NCBI RefSeq assembly: GCF_025717555.1
Contig: NZ_JAJIRP010000001.1
Span: 496,001 to 560,000 of the forward strand
Reading direction: 5' to 3'
From: Paucibacter sp. B2R-40
GTDB lineage: Bacteria > Pseudomonadota > Gammaproteobacteria > Burkholderiales > Burkholderiaceae_C
DNA length: 64,000 nt
The notes below the pieces were generated by a model that was not told where the DNA came from, did no database searches, and saw only the letters and a list, made by a program, of their open reading frames with translations. Below, one piece after another: positions 24,019-32,841 of this stretch (positions are counted from its first letter, which is position 1; the number at the start of each line of letters is the position of its first letter). Position numbers and translations under genes: made by a program.

Positions 24019-25950
24019 ATGACGTCGGTTCGAACAGATGTGAGCGATGCAGAGGTGGACGGGGTCTACACCGCTGCCGGCAGCTACCGAATGAGCGAGG
24101 CGCTGCAGTTGTCGCGGGCACTGGTCGGGAGTTATCCCGATTCGCAGCGCTGCAAATTTTTGCAGTCTTGGCTGGGCTTGCGACTTGGCGAGCAGGCCGC
24201 ACCCGAGCTGCTCCAGCAGGCGGAGTCGCTGGAGCAAGATCTCACGCTTGACCCGATGGAGCGAGCCGAGCTCTTGCTGCTGCTGGCGGTTCGACGCATG
24301 GCGCAGGGCTTGACGCTCACGGCGTTGAAGAATGAGGGGGAGGCGCTAGCGCTGTTTGAGCACGCGGGGCGCAAAGTTGGCGAGTGCATGGCAGCCTGGC
24401 AGATGCTGGTGCACTTGATTTCCATCGGCGACCTGGATGAGGTGGAGCGCCTGCAGCCACTGTTGGAGCGGCGCCTCCTCGGGCGCTATGACTGGGCCGA
24501 CGCCGTTTTGGCTGTCGGCCGGGCCTCGGCTGCCTACGGCCGCGCCGAAGCCGGGGACAAAAACAGCCGCTCGACCTGCATTGCGATTTACCGTGATTTG
24601 TACGAGCGCAGCAAACAGCCCGCGCTGTGCGAGTTTCGCCGCATGGTGGGTACCAATCTCGCGGTCAATTGCGCTTTGGGTGGGGAGTTTGAGCTTGCGC
24701 AGCAATTGCTCAGCGAGCTTGAACTGCTCGATGCCGGAGTCAACCAAGTTGCCGTGATTACGATGCATGCCTGGCGCGCCTATACCCATGCCTTGGTGGG
24801 TCTGCGCGATGGGCATCTGGACCTCGCCGCCGTCGAGCTGACGCGTGCGCTACAGCTCGAAAATAAGGGCCAGCGCGGCGCCAATTTGCAGAGCAAGATT
24901 CTTGAAGCGCAGGCCGAATGTGCGTTCCGCCAGGGCCGTATCGAGGATGGTCGCACTGCGCTGCAGGAGCGCCAAAAAGTGCAAGACGATGTCTTGCGGC
25001 AACTGCGCGCCAAACACAATGCTGGCATGGAGGCGCTGTTGCGTGAGGCGCAACTGGCTACCGAGCTGCGCGCGCGCAATGCCGACCTGCGCCTTGCATA
25101 CGACGAGATGGAGCAACGCGTGCGCGAGCGCAGCGCCGAGTTGGCCGAGGCGCAGCAGGCGCTGAACAGGCACGCGCAGCGCGGCGTCGTCAGCAAGCTC
25201 TTGATCGGCGTCGCCCACCAGCTCAACACGCCGCTGGGGACGGCCGGCCTCACGGTGAGTGCCTTGCGCGACCAGCTGCAGGGCCTGCAAGCACAGCTGC
25301 AATCGCCGATGCGCAAGCAAGATTTGCTGGCCAGCGTGGGGCAGATGGACGATGCCGCTGCCTTGATCGAAACCAATCTGGTGCGCTCACGCAGCCTCTT
25401 GTCGCGCTTCAGCGAGCTAGGGCTGCATGAGCAGCTGCATCAAAGCCGGCGTGTGCAGCTGGCACCCTGGTTGTGCGAGCAAGTCGAGGTCTTGCAGCAG
25501 GAATGGCTGGCGGTGGGCGTGCAGCCGGATTTGCAGCTCGAGGAGGGCATCGAATGGCTGGGCGCAGTTGATGCTCTGGGCCATGTGCTGCAGCATTTGT
25601 TCCGCAATGCGATGCGCTTTGCTCGGGTAGACGGGCGCGCCGCGCCGGTGAGTCTGATCTTTCAGCGTCTGCTGCCTGGGCCGGGTCTGTGCATCGAGGT
25701 GAAGGACCAGGGTCCCGGTATGAGCGAGTTGCGGCGCGCCCATGCCTTCGAGCCCTTCGCCGAGCAGTTGGTGACCGAAGGCGGCCTCGGCCTGGTGCTG
25801 GTGCGTAACTTGGTCGAGGGCTTGATGCGCGGCCAAGTCGAGCTGAGGGCCAATCAGCCGCAAGGTTTGTGCGTGCGCATCATCCTGCCGGATTCGGCTA
25901 CGGGCAGTTTGTATCAAAACGTTGGCCAGACGCTCAGCGACCGAGCTTGA
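24019..25950 (+). CDS. soluble TPR-like sensor histidine kinase (copy 1)
   Basis: A 643-residue cytosolic kinase with no transmembrane segment. Residues 1-330 are all-helical and TPR-like (for example GERKVGEC-type helices and GHLDLAAVELTRALQLENKG). Residues about 335-390 form a coiled coil (MEQRVRERSAELAEAQQALN). The dimerisation/phosphoacceptor box is GVAHQLNTPLGTA with His400; the usual Glu after His is Gln. The ATPase part shows HLFRNAMRF (N box), DQGPGM (G1) and GGLGLVLVRNLVE (G2). A close paralog follows 59 nt downstream. No response regulator is adjacent, so the partner must be elsewhere. Confidence 0.86.
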   Translation: MTSVRTDVSDAEVDGVYTAAGSYRMSEALQLSRALVGSYPDSQRCKFLQSWLGLRLGEQAAPELLQQAESLEQDLTLDPMERAELLLLLAVRRMAQGLTLTALKNEGEALALFEHAGRKVGECMAAWQMLVHLISIGDLDEVERLQPLLERRLLGRYDWADAVLAVGRASAAYGRAEAGDKNSRSTCIAIYRDLYERSKQPALCEFRRMVGTNLAVNCALGGEFELAQQLLSELELLDAGVNQVAVITMHAWRAYTHALVGLRDGHLDLAAVELTRALQLENKGQRGANLQSKILEAQAECAFRQGRIEDGRTALQERQKVQDDVLRQLRAKHNAGMEALLREAQLATELRARNADLRLAYDEMEQRVRERSAELAEAQQALNRHAQRGVVSKLLIGVAHQLNTPLGTAGLTVSALRDQLQGLQAQLQSPMRKQDLLASVGQMDDAAALIETNLVRSRSLLSRFSELGLHEQLHQSRRVQLAPWLCEQVEVLQQEWLAVGVQPDLQLEEGIEWLGAVDALGHVLQHLFRNAMRFARVDGRAAPVSLIFQRLLPGPGLCIEVKDQGPGMSELRRAHAFEPFAEQLVTEGGLGLVLVRNLVEGLMRGQVELRANQPQGLCVRIILPDSATGSLYQNVGQTLSDRA

Positions 25951-26009
25951 GCGGCGAGTGCAAATGGTCTGACTTTGAGCAGAGTTTGCGGCGAACTGGA
26001 GAGTGAGCC

Positions 26010-27917
26010 ATGACCGAAGTGCGAGAAAGCGATGCGGCCGTGGAGGCCATCTATACGGCAGTCGGGTCCCTGTGCTGGCATGAAGCCCAGCAAAGCCTTC
26101 AAGAGCAACTGCAGCGACCGCAAGAGTCACCGCGTTTCGAGCTTCTGCAGGCTTGGATGGAACTGCGTCAAGGTCGCGTTGTCGCTCCTGAGTTGACCCA
26201 GTTGGCGGAGCGCTTGGAGCTTGACGCGTCGCTAGACCCCAGACAGCGAGCCGAGCTTTTGATGTTTTTGGCACTAGGTCGCAAGACCCTGGGTTTGACC
26301 GTGCAAGCGCTGAAGAACGAGGGCGAGGCGATGGCCTTGTTCGAGCGTGCTGGTGCGCGCGTGGGCGAGTGCATGGCTGCGCAACAGATGCTTGCACACC
26401 TGATTGCGATCGGCGATCTTGATGAGTTGGACCGTCTATTGCCCAAGCTGGAGCTGCGCCTGCTTGGGCGATTTGATTGGGTGGATATCTATCTCGGTGG
26501 CTGCCGCGCTTCGGTGGCCTATGGTCGCGCGGAGGCCGGTGATGAGGGTAGCCGGCGCCTGTGCATCGAGCTGTATCGCAGCCTGTATGACAGGACAAAG
26601 GTTGCGCACCTGCGTGAGTTTCGCCGCATGATCGGTACCAATTTGGCCATCAATTCAGCCTTGGCCGGTGACTTTGAAGCGGCGCAACAGCAGCTCGACG
26701 AACTTGAACTGCAGGATGCTCTGGTCACGCGAAAGCCGAATTTTTTAATGCAAGCATGGCGTGCCTATACCCGTGGTCAACTGGGTTTGCGCGATGGGCA
26801 TTTGGACTCGGCGGCGGCCGAGCTCGAGCAGGCGCTGCAGCTTGAGTTGGGCAGTGCGCGTAGCGCGAATTTGCAGAGCAAAGTGCTTGAAGCGCAGGCC
26901 GAGTGTGCATTTCGCCAAGGCCGCGTGGCAGATGGGCGCCGCGCCGTTCAGCAACGCCAAGAGGTGCAAGACGAGGTATTGCGGCAGTTGCGCGCCAAAC
27001 ACAATGCCGGCATGGAGGCGCTGTTGCGGGAGGCCCAATTGGCCACCGAACTGCGCACCCGCAATGCCGAACTGCACCAAGCCTATGAGGAGATGGAGCA
27101 ACGCGTACGCGAGCGCAGCAGCGAGTTGGCCGAGGCCCAGCAGGCCTTGCACCGACATGCGCAGCGCGAGGTGGTCAGCAAATTGCTGATCGGCGTCGCG
27201 CATCAGCTCAACACGCCGATGGGTACGGCGAACCTGACCATTAGCGCGTTGCGCGACCAAGTGCAAGCGCTGCAGGTCAAGTTGCAGGCGCCCATGCGCA
27301 AACAGGATCTATCGGCGGCCTTGTCGCAGGTGAGTGATTCCGCCGCCTTGGTGGAGGCAAACCTGGTCCGATCGCGCAGCCTGTTAGGTCGCTTCAGCGA
27401 GCTGAGTCTGCATGAGCAGCTGCATCAAAAACGGCGCATGCAGTTGGCGCCCTGGATCAGAGAACAGGTGCAGGTACTGCAGTCGGAATGGCAGGCGGCC
27501 GGTGCACAGCCCCTGTTGCAACTGGAGGAGGGCATCGAATGGTTGGGCGCGGTCGATGCCTTGGGCCAGGTCTTGCAGCATTTACTCAAAAACGCCTTGC
27601 GCTTTGGCCGGGCGGCCGGCAGTCCGCCCGAGATCACACTGCTGCTCGGCAGGCGGGCTGCCGAGCCCGGGCTATGCATCGAGGTGATCGACCGGGGGCC
27701 CGGCATGAGCGAGGCCCGCCGCGCTCATGCCTTTGAGCCCTTTGCGGAGCAATTGCTGACCGAGGGCGGGCTCGGTTTGGTGCTGGTGCGCAATCTGGTC
27801 GAAGAGCTGATGCGCGGGCAGGTTGAGTTGCTGCCCAATCAGCCGCAGGGCTTGCGCGTGCGCATCACCTTGCCGGACTCGGGCGCGCCGGGATTTGAAC
27901 CTAAATCCAGCAGTTGA
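26010..27917 (+). CDS. soluble TPR-like sensor histidine kinase (copy 2)
   Basis: A 635-residue paralog of the preceding kinase, co-linear along its whole length and nearly identical in blocks such as RQLRAKHNAGMEALLREAQL and EGIEWLGAVDALGVL-type segments. The phosphoacceptor box is GVAHQLNTPMGTA with His398; N box HLLKNALRF, G1 DRGPGM and G2 GGLGLVLVRNLVE are intact. The two copies diverge most in the N-terminal 60 residues and in the last dozen. After LPDS this copy reads GAPGFEPKSSS and stops inside the left arm of the inverted-repeat element at 27895. Both copies look functional. Confidence 0.86.
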   Translation: MTEVRESDAAVEAIYTAVGSLCWHEAQQSLQEQLQRPQESPRFELLQAWMELRQGRVVAPELTQLAERLELDASLDPRQRAELLMFLALGRKTLGLTVQALKNEGEAMALFERAGARVGECMAAQQMLAHLIAIGDLDELDRLLPKLELRLLGRFDWVDIYLGGCRASVAYGRAEAGDEGSRRLCIELYRSLYDRTKVAHLREFRRMIGTNLAINSALAGDFEAAQQQLDELELQDALVTRKPNFLMQAWRAYTRGQLGLRDGHLDSAAAELEQALQLELGSARSANLQSKVLEAQAECAFRQGRVADGRRAVQQRQEVQDEVLRQLRAKHNAGMEALLREAQLATELRTRNAELHQAYEEMEQRVRERSSELAEAQQALHRHAQREVVSKLLIGVAHQLNTPMGTANLTISALRDQVQALQVKLQAPMRKQDLSAALSQVSDSAALVEANLVRSRSLLGRFSELSLHEQLHQKRRMQLAPWIREQVQVLQSEWQAAGAQPLLQLEEGIEWLGAVDALGQVLQHLLKNALRFGRAAGSPPEITLLLGRRAAEPGLCIEVIDRGPGMSEARRAHAFEPFAEQLLTEGGLGLVLVRNLVEELMRGQVELLPNQPQGLRVRITLPDSGAPGFEPKSSS

Positions 27918-28138
27918 CCGCTTGCTTTTGCCCGAAAGAGCCGTTGAATACTGATGAAGTTCGCTTCGATGTGAATCACCATTTTGGTGAGAGCGCTACG
28001 CAGCCAATTGCGGCGCGCTACGCCACGCTGGCGTCGTTGCTCCTCCTTGCGGGCATCAGCCCGCTGCGTCGTCGCGCCTTGCCAACGCACCACATCGCAC
28101 CACACTCGGGCTCGTCCAACTGCTGGATTAAGGTTCAA
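27895..28138. mobile_element. 244-bp hairpin-rich element with 22-bp terminal inverted repeats (MITE/REP-like candidate)
   Basis: The arms at 27895-27916 and 28117-28138 are 22 nt long, begin TTGAACCT in their own orientation, end CAGCAGTTG and match at 21 of 22 positions. Inside are perfect hairpins: GAAG-TTCG-CTTC (27956-27967), TCACCA-TTT-TGGTGA (27976-27990), ACGCCA-CGC-TGGCGT (28020-28034) and GCGGGC-ATCA-GCCCGC (28049-28064). A direct repeat GCGCTACGC occurs at 27993 and 28015. No coding frame with support is present and no clear target duplication is seen. The left arm gives the last residues and stop of kinase copy 2; the right arm gives the last residues and stop of the minus-strand gene. 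A structured RNA or bidirectional terminator is an alternative reading. Confidence 0.6.
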
Positions 28139-29420
28139 TCGACGCATTGAGCCGTTCGGTGAAGGCGAATTTTTGCAGCACCCCGTCGGCGTTCAGCAGC
28201 AAGACGAGCTCGGTGCCGCGCTCGGCCGACATCGGCGAGGCTTTGGCGGCCTTGGCCGCCATTTCGATCACAGCGGCCTTCGCCTTTGCCGCGTCTTCGA
28301 TGCCCTTCGCGCTGGTCAAGTCGGCCAGGCCAGCCGACCCCGCAAGCGCGGCCATTTCGGTCAGCCCGGCGGTTGTCGGTGCGGCCCCGGCCTTCCAATA
28401 ACGCCAAATCTGCATGCCGTTTTCAAAGCGCAAGAGTTTGAATTTGAGATTGCCCGCCAGCGCGCGGATCTCGGCCTCGCTGCTCACGCCGGGCTTCAGC
28501 GCTCGTGCCAGCTCGGCCAGCCGATGCTTGGACTCTTGCAGGCCCAAGTTGATCGAGGGCGCGGAGCTGGCCATAGTCTCCAGCAGCACCCGCGTGTCGT
28601 CGGGCCAAGTGAGGTCACCCAGCGGCACGCGGAACATGCGGTCACGCAGCAAGAAGCCCCAGTCATAGTCCTCGCCTGATTCATCAAACAGGCCATGCAG
28701 ATTGCGCTGGTTGAGCCTCAAGCGCCGGTCGCCGTGCACCAAGGTGACAGAGAAGATCGGCTGGTCGGCAAAGTTGCTGGGGCTCCAGTCGGGCTTGTTG
28801 CATTGTTCATCGTCGGCACTGAAAAGCTTGCTCAAGGTACCGATCCACCCCGCGTCGGTGCGCGCAAGGCCGCTGCCAAAGGCGACTCGGCATTGCAGGC
28901 GCAGGTCGCCCAGGCGGCGCTCCCCATCCGGCCGGCCGGGGGTGCGGATGTCGGCCCGCCAGGTGACTCGCCCATCGGCGAGCTTGCTGCGCACCTCGCT
29001 GTCTTGGTCCAAGAGGCGCCAAGCTGGATCGGCGACAAAGCGCTGCTCCTCATCCAGCGTGACCGGGGTGCGCCCTTGCGCGCCGACCAGGCCCAAGTCG
29101 GCGCGCAGCAGATCGTCGGGGTATTTGCGGGCATAGACGCGATAGTTCAAACTGGCCTGGGGTGCCAGCTTGTGATACTTCTGGAACAGCGCTTGCGCCT
29201 TGAAGATCTGTGCCAAGGTCTTGCGTTCGCGGGCCACCGTGGAGACGCCCTGCACCTGCACTTGGTGCAGATGGGAGGTGGCTGTGGCGCTGGGCTCAGC
29301 CGTCAGGTCTTGGGCTGGCTCCTCGGCCGGGGTTTCCTTGGTGCTGGGCTCGGCGGCGCCTGCCAGGGTGCTTAAAAACAGGCTGACAGTCAGCAGTACG
29401 GGCCAGATAAGGCGTGGCAT
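28128..29420 (-). CDS. secreted protein of unknown function with BamE/SmpA-like segment
   Basis: A 430-residue exported protein from ATG 29420. MPRLIWPVLLTVSLFLSTLA is a clean signal peptide; the longer frame would bury it behind 14 residues. A Glu/Pro/Thr-rich stretch follows, then a globular part without recognised family. Near residues 330-370, LKPGVSSEAEIRALAG and FENGMQIWRYW resemble the short SmpA/OmlA (BamE-like) module. The last residues NASIEP and the TAA lie in the right arm of the inverted-repeat element, so the natural C-terminus may have been changed. Function unknown. Confidence 0.65.
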   Translation of the reverse strand: MPRLIWPVLLTVSLFLSTLAGAAEPSTKETPAEEPAQDLTAEPSATATSHLHQVQVQGVSTVARERKTLAQIFKAQALFQKYHKLAPQASLNYRVYARKYPDDLLRADLGLVGAQGRTPVTLDEEQRFVADPAWRLLDQDSEVRSKLADGRVTWRADIRTPGRPDGERRLGDLRLQCRVAFGSGLARTDAGWIGTLSKLFSADDEQCNKPDWSPSNFADQPIFSVTLVHGDRRLRLNQRNLHGLFDESGEDYDWGFLLRDRMFRVPLGDLTWPDDTRVLLETMASSAPSINLGLQESKHRLAELARALKPGVSSEAEIRALAGNLKFKLLRFENGMQIWRYWKAGAAPTTAGLTEMAALAGSAGLADLTSAKGIEDAAKAKAAVIEMAAKAAKASPMSAERGTELVLLLNADGVLQKFAFTERLNASIEP

Positions 29421-29520
29421 AACGGGGGGCTCTCGAGGTGCAAAGGTCGTCAGCCTAGCCATTTGCCCGGCCTCGTTCGCGGGCTGCCCGACGAAGCGCG
29501 GCCTGGGGATGATGAGTTGC

Positions 29521-30981
29521 CTACTCAGGGGCTTTGGACGCAGCCTGGCTCGCCCGGGTCAGCGCCTGCTGTGCGCCCGCCAGCGACTGCAGGCGCTCAC
29601 GCAGGTAGTCGGCCAGGCGTGGCTGCTGGCTGAAAGCGACATTGAAACGGATATGCGAGTCATAGGCCTTGCCGCCGGAGAAGGTAGCGCCGCGCACCAA
29701 CAAGATCTTGTTGCGGTAAGCATCCTGCACCAGCAGGTTCAGGTCCACCTCGGCAGGGACCGAGCCCCAGATGAACAAGCCGCCTTCGCCGGGGTGATCG
29801 AGCATGACACCGGCAGACTCCAGCTGACGCGCACTGGCATGGCGGGCCGCCAGCAGCTTGGCATTCAAGCGATCGAGATGCTTGCGCCAGCGCCCGGCCG
29901 CCAACACTTCCAGCAAGACATATTCCAGCAACGCGGCGCCGGTCAGCACCGAGTAGATCTTCTCGCGCATCAGCGCCTTCAAAAGCAGCGGGTCGGCGGC
30001 GATATAGCCCATGCGCAGCGCCGGGCTCAAGGCCTTGCAAAAGCTGGAGTAATAGATCACCCGGTCCAGCCCCGATAGGCTGGCAAGACGGGTGGCATGG
30101 CCGGAGTGAAAATGCCCCTGCACATCGTCCTCGGCGATCAAAAAGCCATGCTTGTGAGCCAGCACCAGGACCTTGTGCAGATTGGCGGCGCTGCTGCTCC
30201 AGCCGGTCGGGTTGTGCAGCACGGTCTGGATGAAGAGCAAGCGCGGCCGGTGGGCCAGGGCGGCGGCTTCCAACTCGGCCAAATCGATTCCGTCGGCGCG
30301 ACGAGTTATAGGAATCAGGCGTATGCCATCTTTGCGCAGCCGGTCGAACATCAAAAAATAGCCGGGGTCTTCCACCAAGACGCAGTCACCGGGCTGCAAA
30401 AAGGCCCGGCAGATCAAGTCGATCGCGTGGGTGCCGCCGAACGTGGTGAGGATGCGGCCGGCGTCGACTGCAATGCCGATGCCGCGCAGCATCATGGCGA
30501 TGCGCTCGCGCAGCTCGGGCAGGCCTTGCGGCGGGCAGCGCGAGGCCATGCCGGCTGCGGCGCGCGCCAGGCCGCGTTGAACGGCGGCGGCCGGCACCCC
30601 ATCCTCCAGCCAGGTCGGCGGCAAGGCGCCGCCACTGGCGAGCAGCACGCCGGCACGTTGATCGCCGGACTGCTGTACCAGCCAGACGGCTTCTTGTTCT
30701 TCGCCCGCTTCCAGCACCGCCGCGTCCGGCAGGGCCGAATGGCGCGAGCTTTCGCTGACGAAATAGCCGGCCGTCCCCCTCGACTCGATCAGACCCAGCG
30801 CGACCAGCCGGTCATAGGCGGTTACGACGGTATTGGGGCTGACCTGCAGTTGCGCAGCGAGTTGGCGGATCGACAGCAGGCGCGCGCTGGCCGGCATTTG
30901 GCCGGCCGCGATCAGCTCGCGCAGGCGCAGCTCGATCTGGTCGGCCAAGGGCGTAGCGGCATTGCGGTCGAGGGAAAACAT
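29521..30981 (-). CDS. MocR/PdxR-type GntR-aminotransferase regulator
   Basis: A 486-residue fusion. Residues 1-75 form a GntR winged HTH (LLSIRQLAAQLQVSPNTVVT). The rest is a fold-type I aminotransferase-like domain with HNPTG, EDDVQGHF and the PLP lysine in FCKALSPALRMGY (Lys316). MocR proteins bind PLP or an amine and control nearby genes. It lies 9 nt after a LysE-type exporter gene in the same direction, so exporter and regulator are probably co-transcribed and the exporter is the likely regulated gene. Confidence 0.9.
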   Translation of the reverse strand: MFSLDRNAATPLADQIELRLRELIAAGQMPASARLLSIRQLAAQLQVSPNTVVTAYDRLVALGLIESRGTAGYFVSESSRHSALPDAAVLEAGEEQEAVWLVQQSGDQRAGVLLASGGALPPTWLEDGVPAAAVQRGLARAAAGMASRCPPQGLPELRERIAMMLRGIGIAVDAGRILTTFGGTHAIDLICRAFLQPGDCVLVEDPGYFLMFDRLRKDGIRLIPITRRADGIDLAELEAAALAHRPRLLFIQTVLHNPTGWSSSAANLHKVLVLAHKHGFLIAEDDVQGHFHSGHATRLASLSGLDRVIYYSSFCKALSPALRMGYIAADPLLLKALMREKIYSVLTGAALLEYVLLEVLAAGRWRKHLDRLNAKLLAARHASARQLESAGVMLDHPGEGGLFIWGSVPAEVDLNLLVQDAYRNKILLVRGATFSGGKAYDSHIRFNVAFSQQPRLADYLRERLQSLAGAQQALTRASQAASKAPE

Positions 30982-30990
30982 GGCGCTAGA

Positions 30991-31581
30991 TTAGCGCAAG
31001 AAGCTGATCGCCAGAACCAGCAAGGTGCCGCCCATGCTCAGGTTGAAGATGCGGCGCTTGAGCGGGTCGTCCAGCCAGCGGCGGATCGCGACGCCGAACA
31101 GCGCCCAGGTCGAGGAGATTGGCAGGCCGACAAGCACGCCGGTGACGGTCACCAACAGCGCCCCGACCGGTACGCTCAAACCCACCGGCATGAAGACGGA
31201 GGCCAGCGTGATGGACTTCATCCAGCTCTTCGGGTTGACAGCCTGGAACAGCGCCGCCTGGATGATGGTCATCGGCTTGGCGGCGTCGCCGACCTTCATG
31301 GTGCCGAGCTTCCAGGCCAGAAAGATCAGGTAGAGCGCACCGGCCACACGCAGAATTTGGTGCAATACCGGAAAGGCGTTGAACAAGCTGCCCAGGCCCA
31401 GGCAGGTGACAAAGGTCAGCAAGGCGCCGCCGACCTGAATGCCAATGATCAAGGGCAGCGCGCGGCGGTAGCCGAAGTTGGCGCCCGAGCTGGCCAGCAT
31501 CACATTGTTAGGCCCGGGCGTGCCCGAAATCACGAAGCAGTAGCTCATCAAGGGCAGCAATTCGGCGGGGGATAAGGACAT
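30991..31581 (-). CDS. LysE/RhtB-family exporter
   Basis: A 196-residue six-helix exporter. SYCFVISGTPGPNNVMLASS carries the family's TPGPNN motif, and ALFQAVNPKSWMKSITLASV is the second conserved block. Directly followed by a MocR regulator. The substrate is likely an amino acid or related amine; it cannot be specified. The 104-nt upstream gap to the darcynin gene contains no clear promoter that I can defend. Confidence 0.88.
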   Translation of the reverse strand: MSLSPAELLPLMSYCFVISGTPGPNNVMLASSGANFGYRRALPLIIGIQVGGALLTFVTCLGLGSLFNAFPVLHQILRVAGALYLIFLAWKLGTMKVGDAAKPMTIIQAALFQAVNPKSWMKSITLASVFMPVGLSVPVGALLVTVTGVLVGLPISSTWALFGVAIRRWLDDPLKRRIFNLSMGGTLLVLAISFLR

Positions 31582-31685
31582 GGTCTGGGCTCCAACAGCA
31601 AGGCCTCGACTGTGGCCGGGGCTGCTTGATCCGCCAAGGTACAGACCGGGTTGACAAGGCTTGCGTTGTATCAGTCGGGCGACCC

Positions 31686-32018
31686 CTACAAGCCCGACCT
31701 CCGTGCCTGTTCATAGGCGCGGTAGCCGTCTTCCCAAGTCGGGATGATGTGGACGAGCTCGAAATAGGGCGTGGTGTAGATCGTCGAGTCGCGCAGGCCT
31801 TCGATGAAGAAGTGCAGCGCCTTGGCATCCGGCACCTGCAACATCAGCACATCGCTGCAGACGGCCGAATAGGCCTCGGCATCGAAATGCCGCATCTGAA
31901 TGCCGGGGTGTTGGGGCAGCAAACTCAGCACTTCCTGGGCGAAGACCTCGGCGCGCTGGCCTCGGCTCAGGCGCAACCAGGCTGGCAACGCGTTGACGAG
32001 CATGAAACAGGTATTCAT
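31686..32018 (-). CDS. darcynin family protein
   Basis: A 110-residue protein from ATG 32018 (MNTCFMLVNALPAWLRLSRG), matching the start of the darcynin family as I remember it. Internal segments QMRHFDAEAYSAVCSDVLML and ELVHIIPTWEDGYRAYEQ fit a small ferredoxin-like fold. The longer upstream frame overlaps the SDR gene and lacks a ribosome site; AAGAA precedes the chosen ATG. It follows the SDR gene by 20 nt. Biochemical role unknown. Confidence 0.85.
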   Translation of the reverse strand: MNTCFMLVNALPAWLRLSRGQRAEVFAQEVLSLLPQHPGIQMRHFDAEAYSAVCSDVLMLQVPDAKALHFFIEGLRDSTIYTTPYFELVHIIPTWEDGYRAYEQARRSGL

Positions 32019-32038
32019 GGTGATTCTTTCTTGAGGGT

Positions 32039-32812
32039 TCAACGTAAAAAGACTTGTTTGATCGTCATGGGGGCGAGGCGCAAGAGCCAGGGCAGCCAGC
32101 GCGCCGGGCCGACCCAGATCTGCGCCGGCGGCCGGCGCGAGCGCAAGGCCCGCAGCAGACTGCGCGCCACCACCGCCGGCGCCAGCTTGCGCTTGCCGCC
32201 ACGGCCGGCCGTCATCGGCGTGTCCACCAGCGGCGGGATCAATTCGCTGACCTTCACCCGTCTGCCGCGCAACTGCGCTCGCAGGCTGCAAGCGAAGGCG
32301 CTCAGGCCGGCCTTGCTGGCGTTGTAGGTGGCCGATCTGCGTTTGGGCACATGAGCCAGGGCGCTGGTGACGAAGACGATGTGCGAGCCGGCCTGGCGCT
32401 GCAGATGCGGCAACAGCGCACGCGTCAACTCGATCGGCGCGGCCAGATTGACGAGCAACTCCGCTTCGATGTCGGCGGCGCCATAGCCCGGTGTTTCGAG
32501 CAGCAACTCATGCTGAATGCCGGCGCAATGGATTACCCCGCTCAGTGCGGGCCATTGCCGCAGCATGTCCACGCAGGCTGGCGCGAGCCCTTCCAGCTTC
32601 GCCAAATCATGGCGGGCCGTGGCCACAATGCTGGGGTGGCTGGCTTGCAACTCGGCTAGGCGGGCGGCGTCACGGCCCCAGGCGATAACTTGCTGACCCG
32701 ACTCGGCCAGTTGCAAGGCGATCGCCCGGCCAAGCCCCGAGCTGGCACCGGTGACCAGCCAAAGTTGCGTCGGCCTTGCCGCTGAGGTGCGGAGGTATGT
32801 GTTTGAATGCAT
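32039..32812 (-). CDS. short-chain dehydrogenase/reductase
   Basis: A 257-residue classical SDR of the DltE/COG3967 type. The nucleotide-binding motif is TGASSGLGRAIA, the NAG-type region reads HCAGIQHE, and the catalytic Tyr-Lys pair is YNASK with an upstream Ser in FVTSALAHV. An Asn-to-His change at the NNAG position (CAG) is seen. The C-terminal helix contains GPARWLPWLLRLAPMT, possibly membrane-associated. It is in one unit with the darcynin gene and divergent from a Crp-type regulator only 29 nt away. Confidence 0.88.
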   Translation of the reverse strand: MHSNTYLRTSAARPTQLWLVTGASSGLGRAIALQLAESGQQVIAWGRDAARLAELQASHPSIVATARHDLAKLEGLAPACVDMLRQWPALSGVIHCAGIQHELLLETPGYGAADIEAELLVNLAAPIELTRALLPHLQRQAGSHIVFVTSALAHVPKRRSATYNASKAGLSAFACSLRAQLRGRRVKVSELIPPLVDTPMTAGRGGKRKLAPAVVARSLLRALRSRRPPAQIWVGPARWLPWLLRLAPMTIKQVFLR

Positions 32813-32841
32813 GCCACGAACTTTAGGGAGGCGGCAGCGCG

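Noticed and set aside
27895-27916. tRNA 3' end, because the arm resembles a GATTTGAACC T-loop complement
   Set aside because: No acceptor, D or anticodon arms can be built around it, and an inverted copy exists at 28117-28138, so terminal repeat arms explain it better.
30097-31575. 492-codon frame antisense to the MocR and LysE genes
   Set aside because: No domain, Gln/His/Arg-rich, opposite to two well-supported genes.
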